A stretch of DNA of 64,000 nucleotides from an uncultured Candidatus Saccharibacteria bacterium. Lineage in GTDB: Bacteria > Patescibacteriota > Saccharimonadia > Saccharimonadales > Saccharimonadaceae. The stretch is taken from NCBI GenBank assembly GCA_946406645.1, contig CAMJLD010000001.1, positions 32,252-96,251 of the forward strand, given 5' to 3'. How positions within the stretch are numbered: position 1 is the first letter of the stretch; every line of letters begins with the position of its first letter. The position numbers were made by a program, and so were the translations under genes. Under the pieces are notes generated by a model. That model did not search any database and had not been told where the DNA came from. It worked only from the letters and a program-made list of their open reading frames with translations. This document shows, piece by piece, positions 19,101 through 26,888 of the stretch.

Positions 19101-21360
19101 CTTTAATTCGAAAGGCGGCAGTGCGGTCGCAGATAAAATAGTCGAGGCTGGAGACCCAATCGGCACACTAGAAACGCCAGAATATCTCGGTTATACCTTT
19201 GAGGGCTGGTATACTAACGAACAATACGACCAAGCCGTGACCGCAAGTTATATTGCCACTGACGACATAGAACTATTAGCAAAATGGGCGCAGACCAATG
19301 TTGCGGCTATCACTAACGGCGTAACTTACGAAACTCTTCAGCTAGCCATCAATGCCGTCCCGACAAGCGGCGAGCAGACAGAAGTCACCCTCCTCAAGAA
19401 CGTATCAGAGAAGCTTGACGTCGAGGATGGGCGCTACGTTTATCTGACTATAGGGAACAATACTATCAGTAACAGCGGCTCCAACAACGTTTTCAACGTC
19501 AACGAAAACAGCACACTCGAAATCCACGACGGCAAAATAGAATCGAATACCAGCCAGGGAGTTATTAACGTTAATAAGAAAGGGAAGCTAGTAGTAACGG
19601 GTGGCAAAATCTCTGCCACGGGTTCAAAGCAGGCTATCTATACTAAGGGCGGCAATACAACAATTAGCGGTAATCCTATCATTACTGCAACATCTGGAGA
19701 TCGCGCGGCGGTCCAAGTTCTGAACGATGGTTCTACTGTCGGCACAACTACCATTCTAGGCGGCACCATCATTTCGACCAATTTCAATGCCGTCTATGGG
19801 GAAAGCGGTACATTAGTAATCGGCGCAGAGAACGGCCAAGCCGACAGCAATGAACCGATAATGATTGGCAAGAAATTTGGCATCGCATCGGCCGTACCAT
19901 ATAGCTTCTATGGTGGCAAGGCAATGGGTGAAACCTTCTCGATTGGCTCCTCGGCTACGGCTTCCGATACGACACATAGTAGAATCAGCAATATCGAAAG
20001 CGGGTTATCGCTGATCGACGGCGAAGAAACAATAGATAGCACCACTTACAAAACGCTCTATCTATCGACAACCGCACCTACTCAATCCAACATCACATTC
20101 AACGCAAACGGCGGGACAATTATTGGACAATCCAGCAAAATAGTTGCCGCAAATGATCCGCTCTCAATCCTCCCAGATGCAACCTACGCCAAACACTCCT
20201 TCTTGGGCTGGTTTGACGGCAACGGCGACGAAATTGACGAATCGACCGTCCCGACAGGCGATGCTGAGTATATTGCTCATTGGCAAGAATTGGCGTCGAG
20301 CGATATCGACTATTACAACATCCAGAGCAGCGCAGTAACGCGCTACATGAATAATATCAATAGCTGGAAAGCCCCAGAAGAAACCCTCCTCACCGAGCTA
20401 CGCGACAATTTCAATTTCTATAATTGTAAGATTTCGGCTAGCGAAGATATATCAGGGAGCTTTCCTACCACCTATCGATACATTACAACTGGAACAAATT
20501 TATGCGACCAACCAAGAGGCTACGACACCGGCGCAAACGGCGCAATTGCCGTCTATCAGTCTAGCGAAAGTCAAAAAGAGAAGGGCGCGCACATCGCATA
20601 CCTCGACTCATCTAATGGCGTCATTGTCAATATGATCCCTAACCAGACATACTATTGGGAATCGACTAGCAATCCAGACGAACATGGCTACGTAAAAGCT
20701 ATCGGCGAAAGACGCCAAATCGCCTTGCCTAACACGCGAAACGCTCGCGACATCGGCGGGCTCGCTGCCGCTGATGGCAAAACCATCAAATACGGCATCA
20801 TCCTACGCGGCGAAGAGCTTGCTTCTGCTGCCGACGTCGCAGCGCTTAGCAATCTGGGAATCACTCAAGAGTACGACGTCCGCACTTCAAGCAAAAACGG
20901 CTCGCACTTCCCAACGGGTCACTACCGCACGAATGTCGGTATGCATAATTACGATATTATGTATAGCAACAAACCCGACTACTACGCAGAAGCTAGAAAC
21001 GCTCTCACCCAACTCATGACCGACATCGCCGCAGGTGAAAGTGTTTATATTCACTGTTCACACGGCGTAGACCGCGCAGGCACACTTGTATACCTAGCCG
21101 AAATGCTTCTAGGCGTAAGCGTCGATGATATCGATATTGACTACGAACTATCTTCGTTCAGCGGACGCGCAGACCGCACGCGCTATTATAGGCACAAAGA
21201 CGGCAATAGCTCGGAGTTCAATCCTGACAGGAAATATGAGTATCTAAAGCAAAACCTCGGCTCATATCAAGAGGTTTATAACTGGTTCATCGACCAATCT
21301 GCTGATCCCGTTGCCGACGCACAACTCATCGAAGACTTCCGCACCGCAGCACTCGAGTAA
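16111..21360 (+). CDS. Giant surface protein: two TMs, Pro/Glu linker, InlB/Listeria-Bacteroides-type repeats, beta-helix-like region, C-terminal tyrosine-phosphatase domain
   Basis: GTG start with AGGAGGTG SD; repeats such as YTVIFHANYQGNSATATQSFTYDQALTALSANGFNRAGYDFAHWNTKAND; C-terminal NTRNARDIGGL...VYIHCSHGVDRAGTLVYLAEMLL (CX5R). Confidence 0.85.
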   Translation: MTTEYITFVSVSTVLGALRWIAAILFVLFVIFMLIRQVKTKKSFAFIASFISALAIVPFLVLTPVTLTIEQGTTPEPTPVNPIPNKDPEPEPQPEPEPIIPIEPVKPSGDTPNYQPPVAPERPATPTEPEEPEEPEVTATYKVIHRQQNLDNDEYSAIESETKTGIVGKTVTPETKTYTGFVAPAAKTVTLAESGTEVIYDYKRAMIAFSVEDDEYVISSLPEDSYKYGTEVTLTAKDRDGYTFDHWNDESSSTENPATIAIESAAPIKPIYTPNNYRIVFYKNDDTATGSMAAQTLTYDESTPLNANTFALAGYSFDHWGDNDADTGARYANQQSVKNLATEGDFALYAFWTANNDTPYTVNHYKMKVGGTGYELAESEPKTGTTDTMATPDRKSYAGFTAPAAESKKITGDGEMHIDYYYSRNQYTITFTENAANITSDTFTSGEKYYYEQSGNLTAGSKTGYTFENWTDGATDTTRSFTMGAANAEIGAEYRANTYTVIFHANYQGNSATATQSFTYDQALTALSANGFNRAGYDFAHWNTKANDSGNNYDNQAEVRNLTTADGGEFHLYAQWTPRDDTHYIVHHQLMNINGQGYGRGVDEDGYGTSDTEVTPAVKTFNGFTAPQPQTITIAADGSTEVYYKYDRQKRTLTIEDAEFVETTTPSDEYYFNTYITLKAKDRGGYTFVRWSNREDNTNQTYSFNLSDNTTIRPIYTANTYNVVFHSNVPGNDQTSTQSFTYDDAYKALAANEFTYTGHEFNKWTTNADGTGDTYDDEETVRNLTTSGDFPLYAKWTESAQPVYVCRKATTLHEAPNGYFGQLPDDNNPKQPGDAYDCQVSDTVTQRFYYIGKNGNNAVLLSSEGIDYSNNYSYDNAYNLLYTSATWNNDKLVEFDDGKVTRFITYQEVLNACPNAKNDNALLDCSYFLEGTAYDPITTGRSAYWIKIEGTQLWRIHNNGKKLVTAQSSNTSVSRPVIEVPTEYIEGLAELPKYTITFNSKGGSAVADKIVEAGDPIGTLETPEYLGYTFEGWYTNEQYDQAVTASYIATDDIELLAKWAQTNVAAITNGVTYETLQLAINAVPTSGEQTEVTLLKNVSEKLDVEDGRYVYLTIGNNTISNSGSNNVFNVNENSTLEIHDGKIESNTSQGVINVNKKGKLVVTGGKISATGSKQAIYTKGGNTTISGNPIITATSGDRAAVQVLNDGSTVGTTTILGGTIISTNFNAVYGESGTLVIGAENGQADSNEPIMIGKKFGIASAVPYSFYGGKAMGETFSIGSSATASDTTHSRISNIESGLSLIDGEETIDSTTYKTLYLSTTAPTQSNITFNANGGTIIGQSSKIVAANDPLSILPDATYAKHSFLGWFDGNGDEIDESTVPTGDAEYIAHWQELASSDIDYYNIQSSAVTRYMNNINSWKAPEETLLTELRDNFNFYNCKISASEDISGSFPTTYRYITTGTNLCDQPRGYDTGANGAIAVYQSSESQKEKGAHIAYLDSSNGVIVNMIPNQTYYWESTSNPDEHGYVKAIGERRQIALPNTRNARDIGGLAAADGKTIKYGIILRGEELASAADVAALSNLGITQEYDVRTSSKNGSHFPTGHYRTNVGMHNYDIMYSNKPDYYAEARNALTQLMTDIAAGESVYIHCSHGVDRAGTLVYLAEMLLGVSVDDIDIDYELSSFSGRADRTRYYRHKDGNSSEFNPDRKYEYLKQNLGSYQEVYNWFIDQSADPVADAQLIEDFRTAALE

Positions 21361-21405
21361 TTCTTGCTATCCTACCGCCCTTGTGCTAAAATAATTAGGT
21401 ACTTT

Positions 21406-21491
21406 GCTGGGATAGCGAAGTGGTCAAACGCATCAGACTGTAAATCTGCCGGCTTCGGCCTTCGTAGGTTCGACTCCTACTCCCAGCACCA
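21406..21491 (+). tRNA. tRNA-Tyr(GTA)
   Basis: GCTGGGA/TCCCAGC acceptor, CTGTAAA anticodon loop, long variable arm, encoded CCA. Confidence 0.95.
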
Positions 21492-21665
21492 AGCAAAAAG
21501 GCCCGAGATTCATCTCGGGATTTTTGCTTCCTGGAGCAGGAGGAGAACCGTAGGTTCGGGCGAAGCAGGAGCCGAGCGAAAATGCGATTTTATTCGCTGT
21601 TTTCCGAGGCGACGCCCTGAGCAATAGCAATTCGAAGAATTGCGCTCTCCTACTCCCAGCACCAA
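21474..21665 (+). repeat. Duplicated tRNA-Tyr 3' end: 19-bp direct repeat flanking about 154 bp
   Basis: CTCCTACTCCCAGCACCAA at 21474-21492 and 21647-21665. Confidence 0.85.
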
Positions 21666-21769
21666 AAGAAATGCCCGAACTTCGGTTCAGGTTTTTCTTT
21701 TGGTAAATACTATACTTTCAATCTCGTTTATGCTTTAATAGAAATAGATACAAAAAGAGGGTCATTTTT

Positions 21770-24700
21770 GTGAAAAAGAGAGGTAGATTACTAAGTGCGT
21801 GCTTTGGCGCGTTTTTTGCGTCCTTAATAATAGTCGCAATCGGAAGCAACGCATTTGCTGAAAGCGGTGTCTTTAAGCTAAAAAGCGCTGAGATAAAAGA
21901 AAAATCAGCAGCAACCGAAGCCGAGATTTCGGTCAAAAACGAAACCACGGCAACAAACACAGTAACCTACCATAACCTAGGCGAATTCGTCGAATATAAG
22001 CTAGCTCTCGAGAATACCGATGCGAAGACCCGACGCGTCCTCAGCGCCACGATTAGTTCGAGTATTGAATACGTTAGTTACAAATACGATAGTAAGATCG
22101 AAACAAACGTCAACTCTGGCGACAGCTTCGATTTCGTATTTAAAATGATTTACGACAACGAGGTCGAGAGCGCAGCCAAGGCTCAACAACAATTCGACGC
22201 GACCATAACAATTACCTACGAAAATGATAGCGGGGAACCAGAAACCACCACGCTAGCCATAACGACAGACCCAAAAGTCGACAACCCAAGCACCGATTCC
22301 GACGCAATAATGATAACGCAGTCAGTTATTATCCTCATCGCCTCAGCAAGCGTTATTATTGCAGTCTTTTACTATTCGAAAAAGCACAAAAAAGTGGCCC
22401 CAGTCGCGATAGCCATCATCGCAACAGCGGCAGTTACTTTTATCGCCATCCGTACCGACGCTACATCGACGAGTAGTGACGATATCACGATCGACAACAA
22501 CGTCACTTTCTATTACAAAGACTGCCAAGGCATCTGCTACAACGCCAACAGCGGCACTGCAAAGGGCACCATGGCCGACCAAAGCGCAGCCGCAGGTCAA
22601 GAGATTACGCTATATGCATCAAATTTCAGTCTAGAAAACCACGGCTTTGCTGGCTGGAATACGAAAGCTAATGGCACCGGCACCATGTACGGCCCTAATC
22701 AAACGATTACTATGCCATCGAGCGGCTCGTTGAAGCTCTACGCCACATGGATCGAGTCAGTCGGCAACATGGTTGGGTTCTCCTGCGACGATATCCGAGA
22801 TGGCGATATTACGGCCTTAAACGACATCGACGGCCAAACCTATGCCGTGACCAAGCTTGCCGACGGCAATTGCTGGACAATCGAAAATAGCCGCAAGGTA
22901 ACCGCAACATCGGTCAACGAAAACACCGCCGAAGATAGAGCGGGCGAGCCGACCGAAGACGGCGCAGTGTACGCATACGGCAACTACTACGACGAAGATG
23001 ACGCTCGAAACGACGCAATTTGCCCAACCGGCTGGCGCCTGCCGAGCGGCGGCAGCGACGGAGATTATCGCAACCTCGAGTCCGCACTCGACCCAAGCGA
23101 AACGCAAACAGAGGCAGAACAAGTGATGGCATGGACGAGCTTCCCGAACAACTTCATTTACTCTGGAGTTTATGCACCAGGCTATGGAGCATACATGGGG
23201 TCCAGCACTGATAGCATCTATCGAGGAGGCGTAGGCTATTATTACGGAAGCGACGCTCTATACGACCACGGCAACAGTAGCTATAATCTCTATGCCACAA
23301 TGCTTTCGAAACCTGGCTATATGGGTATCAGCGCAACATTCATTGCTGGGCAAAACATAGGAAGCGGATCAGGCATCTTCATGCCAGCCCGCTGCGTAAC
23401 CGGCCAATCTTATGGCACGGAGAAAACCTTCACCCTGAATTACGACGCAAACGGCGGCGATAGCGCGCCTGAGGCCCAAACCGAAACCGCACGGGGCAAT
23501 ACTTATTCATTTACGATTACCGACGAAGAACCGACCCGCCACCATTACCACCTATACGCTTGGGTCGAGGAGAGCAATAAAGACAAAGATATTACTCAAG
23601 AATATATCTATGAAGATGAGCGCTTCCATGCGGGCGACACGTATATGGTTTCAAACACTGCGACACTATATGCTATCTGGGAAGAGAACTGTACGAACAT
23701 CCACTACCTACCAAATGGGAACTCCGTCGAAGGCGAAATGCCAGTCCAGCAAGTTTGCCCGCCAAAACAGTCCGCAACACTAATTGCGCCAAACTTCAGT
23801 CTCGCTGGTAACGGCTATATCGGTTGGAACACTAAAGCCGATGGCACCGGCACGATGTACGGGCCAAACGAATACATAACCCTACCCGACGAAGACGACA
23901 TTTATCTCTACGCGCAGTGGCAACCAGCAGAACAAGGCATCACCATGCAAACCTTTAATGAAAACAATGAACCATACGCCTCGGCGCCACGGAACACAGT
24001 CATCGCTCTCCGCGACGAGCGCGACGATAACGTCTATGCGATTGCAAAGTTAGCCGATAACCATTGGTGGATGATCGAGAACCTTCGCCTCGACCTTAAC
24101 AACCCAAATATCACTATTAACAGCACGAACACTAATAACCCGACCCAGGCGTTCTTAACAGAATACAATAATCAATTCCACGGGAACGCCACAAATACAA
24201 TCGCTCCGTGCCAAACCCTCGGCGAAGAATGCGAGGATAGGATTTCCTTTAGCACGGCAGACGTAGACCGTAGCAACCCTGCAAGCTACAACGACAACGA
24301 TAATGCCACTTCGTGGTATGGTTATGGCGCACACTACAACTGGTACACCGCAACCGCCGGCCACGGCCTATACTATACGAACTCCACATATGCCGGTGGC
24401 GATATTTGCCCAGCAAACTGGCATATCCCAACCGGAAGAACTGGCGCACAAACATCTGCCCTAGACATCGCAATGGGCGGGAACGGTTACAAGAATACGA
24501 CTCACGATATCACCAATAACTGGCTTTCATACCCAGTGAACCTAACGCTCGCTGGTTCCTACAGCGTCGACGACACCGGCTCATCGCGCGGGACACAAGG
24601 TAAAATTTGGACAGGAAGTTCAAAACCAGAAATGAACCAATACGAACAAGGTCTAACAATCGTCATAAATAATGCAGGCGATTCTTACTTCGGCAACAAT

Positions 24701-24778
24701 CAATCTACGACAAACAAGTGGTACGCCTTATCCGTACGCTGCATGGCGGGGCATCAGGAGCGCGATGTCGACGATTAA
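21770..24778 (+). CDS. Surface protein with signal peptide, TM pair, InlB-type repeats and two FISUMP-like domains
   Basis: Repeats FAGWNTKANGTGTMYGPNQTITMPSSGSLKLYATW and YIGWNTKADGTGTMYGPNEYITLP...LYAQW; GNCWTIENSR...AICPTGWRLPSG and HWWMIENLRLDL...DICPANWHIPTGRTG. Confidence 0.8.
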   Translation: MKKRGRLLSACFGAFFASLIIVAIGSNAFAESGVFKLKSAEIKEKSAATEAEISVKNETTATNTVTYHNLGEFVEYKLALENTDAKTRRVLSATISSSIEYVSYKYDSKIETNVNSGDSFDFVFKMIYDNEVESAAKAQQQFDATITITYENDSGEPETTTLAITTDPKVDNPSTDSDAIMITQSVIILIASASVIIAVFYYSKKHKKVAPVAIAIIATAAVTFIAIRTDATSTSSDDITIDNNVTFYYKDCQGICYNANSGTAKGTMADQSAAAGQEITLYASNFSLENHGFAGWNTKANGTGTMYGPNQTITMPSSGSLKLYATWIESVGNMVGFSCDDIRDGDITALNDIDGQTYAVTKLADGNCWTIENSRKVTATSVNENTAEDRAGEPTEDGAVYAYGNYYDEDDARNDAICPTGWRLPSGGSDGDYRNLESALDPSETQTEAEQVMAWTSFPNNFIYSGVYAPGYGAYMGSSTDSIYRGGVGYYYGSDALYDHGNSSYNLYATMLSKPGYMGISATFIAGQNIGSGSGIFMPARCVTGQSYGTEKTFTLNYDANGGDSAPEAQTETARGNTYSFTITDEEPTRHHYHLYAWVEESNKDKDITQEYIYEDERFHAGDTYMVSNTATLYAIWEENCTNIHYLPNGNSVEGEMPVQQVCPPKQSATLIAPNFSLAGNGYIGWNTKADGTGTMYGPNEYITLPDEDDIYLYAQWQPAEQGITMQTFNENNEPYASAPRNTVIALRDERDDNVYAIAKLADNHWWMIENLRLDLNNPNITINSTNTNNPTQAFLTEYNNQFHGNATNTIAPCQTLGEECEDRISFSTADVDRSNPASYNDNDNATSWYGYGAHYNWYTATAGHGLYYTNSTYAGGDICPANWHIPTGRTGAQTSALDIAMGGNGYKNTTHDITNNWLSYPVNLTLAGSYSVDDTGSSRGTQGKIWTGSSKPEMNQYEQGLTIVINNAGDSYFGNNQSTTNKWYALSVRCMAGHQERDVDD

Positions 24779-25460
24779 AACCTGGCTCAGCGACTTCAGG
24801 CGCCTGTCGTACGTCGATATGAAATGGCTCATTATTTGGGCTAGCATCTACATCAGCTTTTTATTCCTCGATCTCATCGTTCCGGACTTCATTGGCACTT
24901 CAGTCATCAAGTATGCCGGCATATTCCTCTGCGTTATCTACGCCAACAAAAAATACCGCAACGATTATTTGCTCCAGCTCGCTCTGCTGTTTACCTTCCT
25001 AGCCGACACAATCCTCGTCTGGACACCTTTTGTCGTGCCAGGCGTGTTCGTATTTAGCTTCGCGCAATTCATGCACCTTATGCGCCAAACGAAGCTAGAA
25101 CCGAAAGCCCTCGGCTATTACGTCTGCGCGATTAGCCTTCTTTGCGCACTCGGCGTCGCATTCGGCCTTCAGCCAATCTATGCCATTGCTACGGTTTACG
25201 GCCTGCTTCTCATCTGTAACCTCGTCACTGCCGCCAAAAACAATAATAAAAATAACCGCCGTTTCCAAACCCGCTGCGCTTTCTATGGCTTCATCGCCTT
25301 CATTTGCTGCGACATCTGCGTCGCTTTACGCTTCTTGATCCTCGACGGTACAATCCCAGGCTTCCTCTTGCCGATTCTTTCGTATCTCGTCTGGTTCTTC
25401 TACTACCCAAGCCAGGTTCTCATCGCAAACTCCTCAAATACCGCCAAGTTTGCAAAATAA
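24765..25460 (+). CDS. YhhN/TMEM86-like membrane protein (start revised from 24672)
   Basis: Multi-TM; FLADTILVWTPFVVPGVFVFSFAQFMHLMRQ; AGGAG before ATG 24765. Confidence 0.6.
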   Translation: MSTIKTWLSDFRRLSYVDMKWLIIWASIYISFLFLDLIVPDFIGTSVIKYAGIFLCVIYANKKYRNDYLLQLALLFTFLADTILVWTPFVVPGVFVFSFAQFMHLMRQTKLEPKALGYYVCAISLLCALGVAFGLQPIYAIATVYGLLLICNLVTAAKNNNKNNRRFQTRCAFYGFIAFICCDICVALRFLILDGTIPGFLLPILSYLVWFFYYPSQVLIANSSNTAKFAK

Positions 25461-25484
25461 ATCGCTATCCACTACAATGAAACT

Positions 25485-25976
25485 ATGATTAATGGGAAGA
25501 AAAAACCATACGCTATCTTAGTTTTTGGCGCTCCTATGAGCGGCAAAACCAGTTTTGCAGAGCATTTCAGCATTTCCATCGAGGCTCCATTTATCAATTT
25601 CGATAAACTCCAGCGCCAATTCAAGCTCACGCGCAAGGCCACAATTGAATTCATTCGCATTATGGCTCGCGGCAAGCAGACCATCGTCATCGAAGGTATG
25701 GGCGAGACCGAAAACGACCGCGAAGAGATGCGCAAACTTTTCATCGAGCTCGGCTACAGAACGGCCCTCGTCTGGGTCCAGACCGACATGAATGCTATCA
25801 AGCAGCGCATGCTTCATCGCTATAAGAAACTCGCCGACGCCAAGGCCGCCCTCAGTGCTTCCTACGAGCACCTCGAAGCGCCAACCGAAGAAGAGGCCCC
25901 TATCGTTATCTCCGGCAAGCATACGCCACAGACTCAGATTAAAAACGTCCTCAGCCGTCTTGCTGACATTAAGTAA
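25485..25976 (+). CDS. P-loop kinase-like ATPase (AAA_33 type)
   Basis: Walker A GAPMSGKTS; VIEGMGETENDREEMRKLFIELGY. Confidence 0.7.
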   Translation: MINGKKKPYAILVFGAPMSGKTSFAEHFSISIEAPFINFDKLQRQFKLTRKATIEFIRIMARGKQTIVIEGMGETENDREEMRKLFIELGYRTALVWVQTDMNAIKQRMLHRYKKLADAKAALSASYEHLEAPTEEEAPIVISGKHTPQTQIKNVLSRLADIK

Positions 25977-26524
25977 TGTCGAGTTTTAAAGATCCAGATT
26001 TTGGTGAAGTAGTCGTACGCCACAGCGCTTGGTCTACGCGTGCCAAATTTTCCGTCGCTACATCCGGCAAACTCACCATCACCGTACCGAGCGGCGTCTC
26101 AGATTTTCTCGCCAAACGCTTCTTAAACTCTATGCGCAAAGAAATCAAAGAGAAACTTCCAGTCAAAGATCCATCAACGCAACGCGCGCGCGATGCGCAG
26201 AAGAAAATCCTCGCCAAGAAGGCGCGCGAATACCTGCCGTATCGCCTCGAATTCTGGGCAAAAAAATATGGCTATAAATATACCGGCGTGCGCCTCAGCC
26301 ACGCTAACACGCGTTGGGGTAGTCGTAGCAGCTCGGGCACAATATCGTTAAACATCGGACTCATGAAAGTCCCGGAGCCACTCCGCGATTACGTTATCAT
26401 CCATGAACTAGCCCACATCAACCACATGGACCACTCCGACGCCTTCTGGCGCGAGGTCGGCAGCCATGATCCGCTCTACAAGCGCCACCGCGAGCAGTTA
26501 AAACAATTCTCGCCTGGTGTATAA
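25976..26524 (+). CDS. YgjP-like metallopeptidase
   Basis: LSHANTRWGSRSSSGTISLN; VIIHELAHINHMDHSDAFW (HEXXH). Confidence 0.88.
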   Translation: MSSFKDPDFGEVVVRHSAWSTRAKFSVATSGKLTITVPSGVSDFLAKRFLNSMRKEIKEKLPVKDPSTQRARDAQKKILAKKAREYLPYRLEFWAKKYGYKYTGVRLSHANTRWGSRSSSGTISLNIGLMKVPEPLRDYVIIHELAHINHMDHSDAFWREVGSHDPLYKRHREQLKQFSPGV

Positions 26525-26531
26525 TATAGGC

Positions 26532-26888
26532 ATGAGCAGAATCATCGATATTATTTCGCCAATTTACCAAGATCTTATTGAGAAATGCGGTCGCCGCAAA
26601 ATTTCTGTTAATCTCGATTTTCAAGATTTATCTCTAAATGTAGCCGACGACGAAGCCATCTCATCTTTCTTCACGGCCGAAATTAAACGCGCTTTGAAGA
26701 ATTGCGAAGCAGGCGACAAAATCACACTGTCCCAAGCTACATCCGCCAACGGAATTCGTTTTAGCGTTAAGAATAGCGCCCAGACTCCGCTAGATGCCGA
26801 GACGGCCGACAAGCTCCGCGAAAAAGGTTACGAAGTCCGTTCTCGCTTCGGCTACGATACTATTATTTCTCTCACTATTGCTTCTTAA
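26532..26888 (+). CDS. Small protein, possible degenerate histidine-kinase-type ATPase fold
   Basis: Layout resembles HATPase_c with a degraded N box; weak. Confidence 0.4.
   Translation: MSRIIDIISPIYQDLIEKCGRRKISVNLDFQDLSLNVADDEAISSFFTAEIKRALKNCEAGDKITLSQATSANGIRFSVKNSAQTPLDAETADKLREKGYEVRSRFGYDTIISLTIAS

Noticed and set aside
21364-21627. 87-aa ORF running through tRNA-Tyr
   Set aside because: Overlaps a certain tRNA and repeat region; no SD
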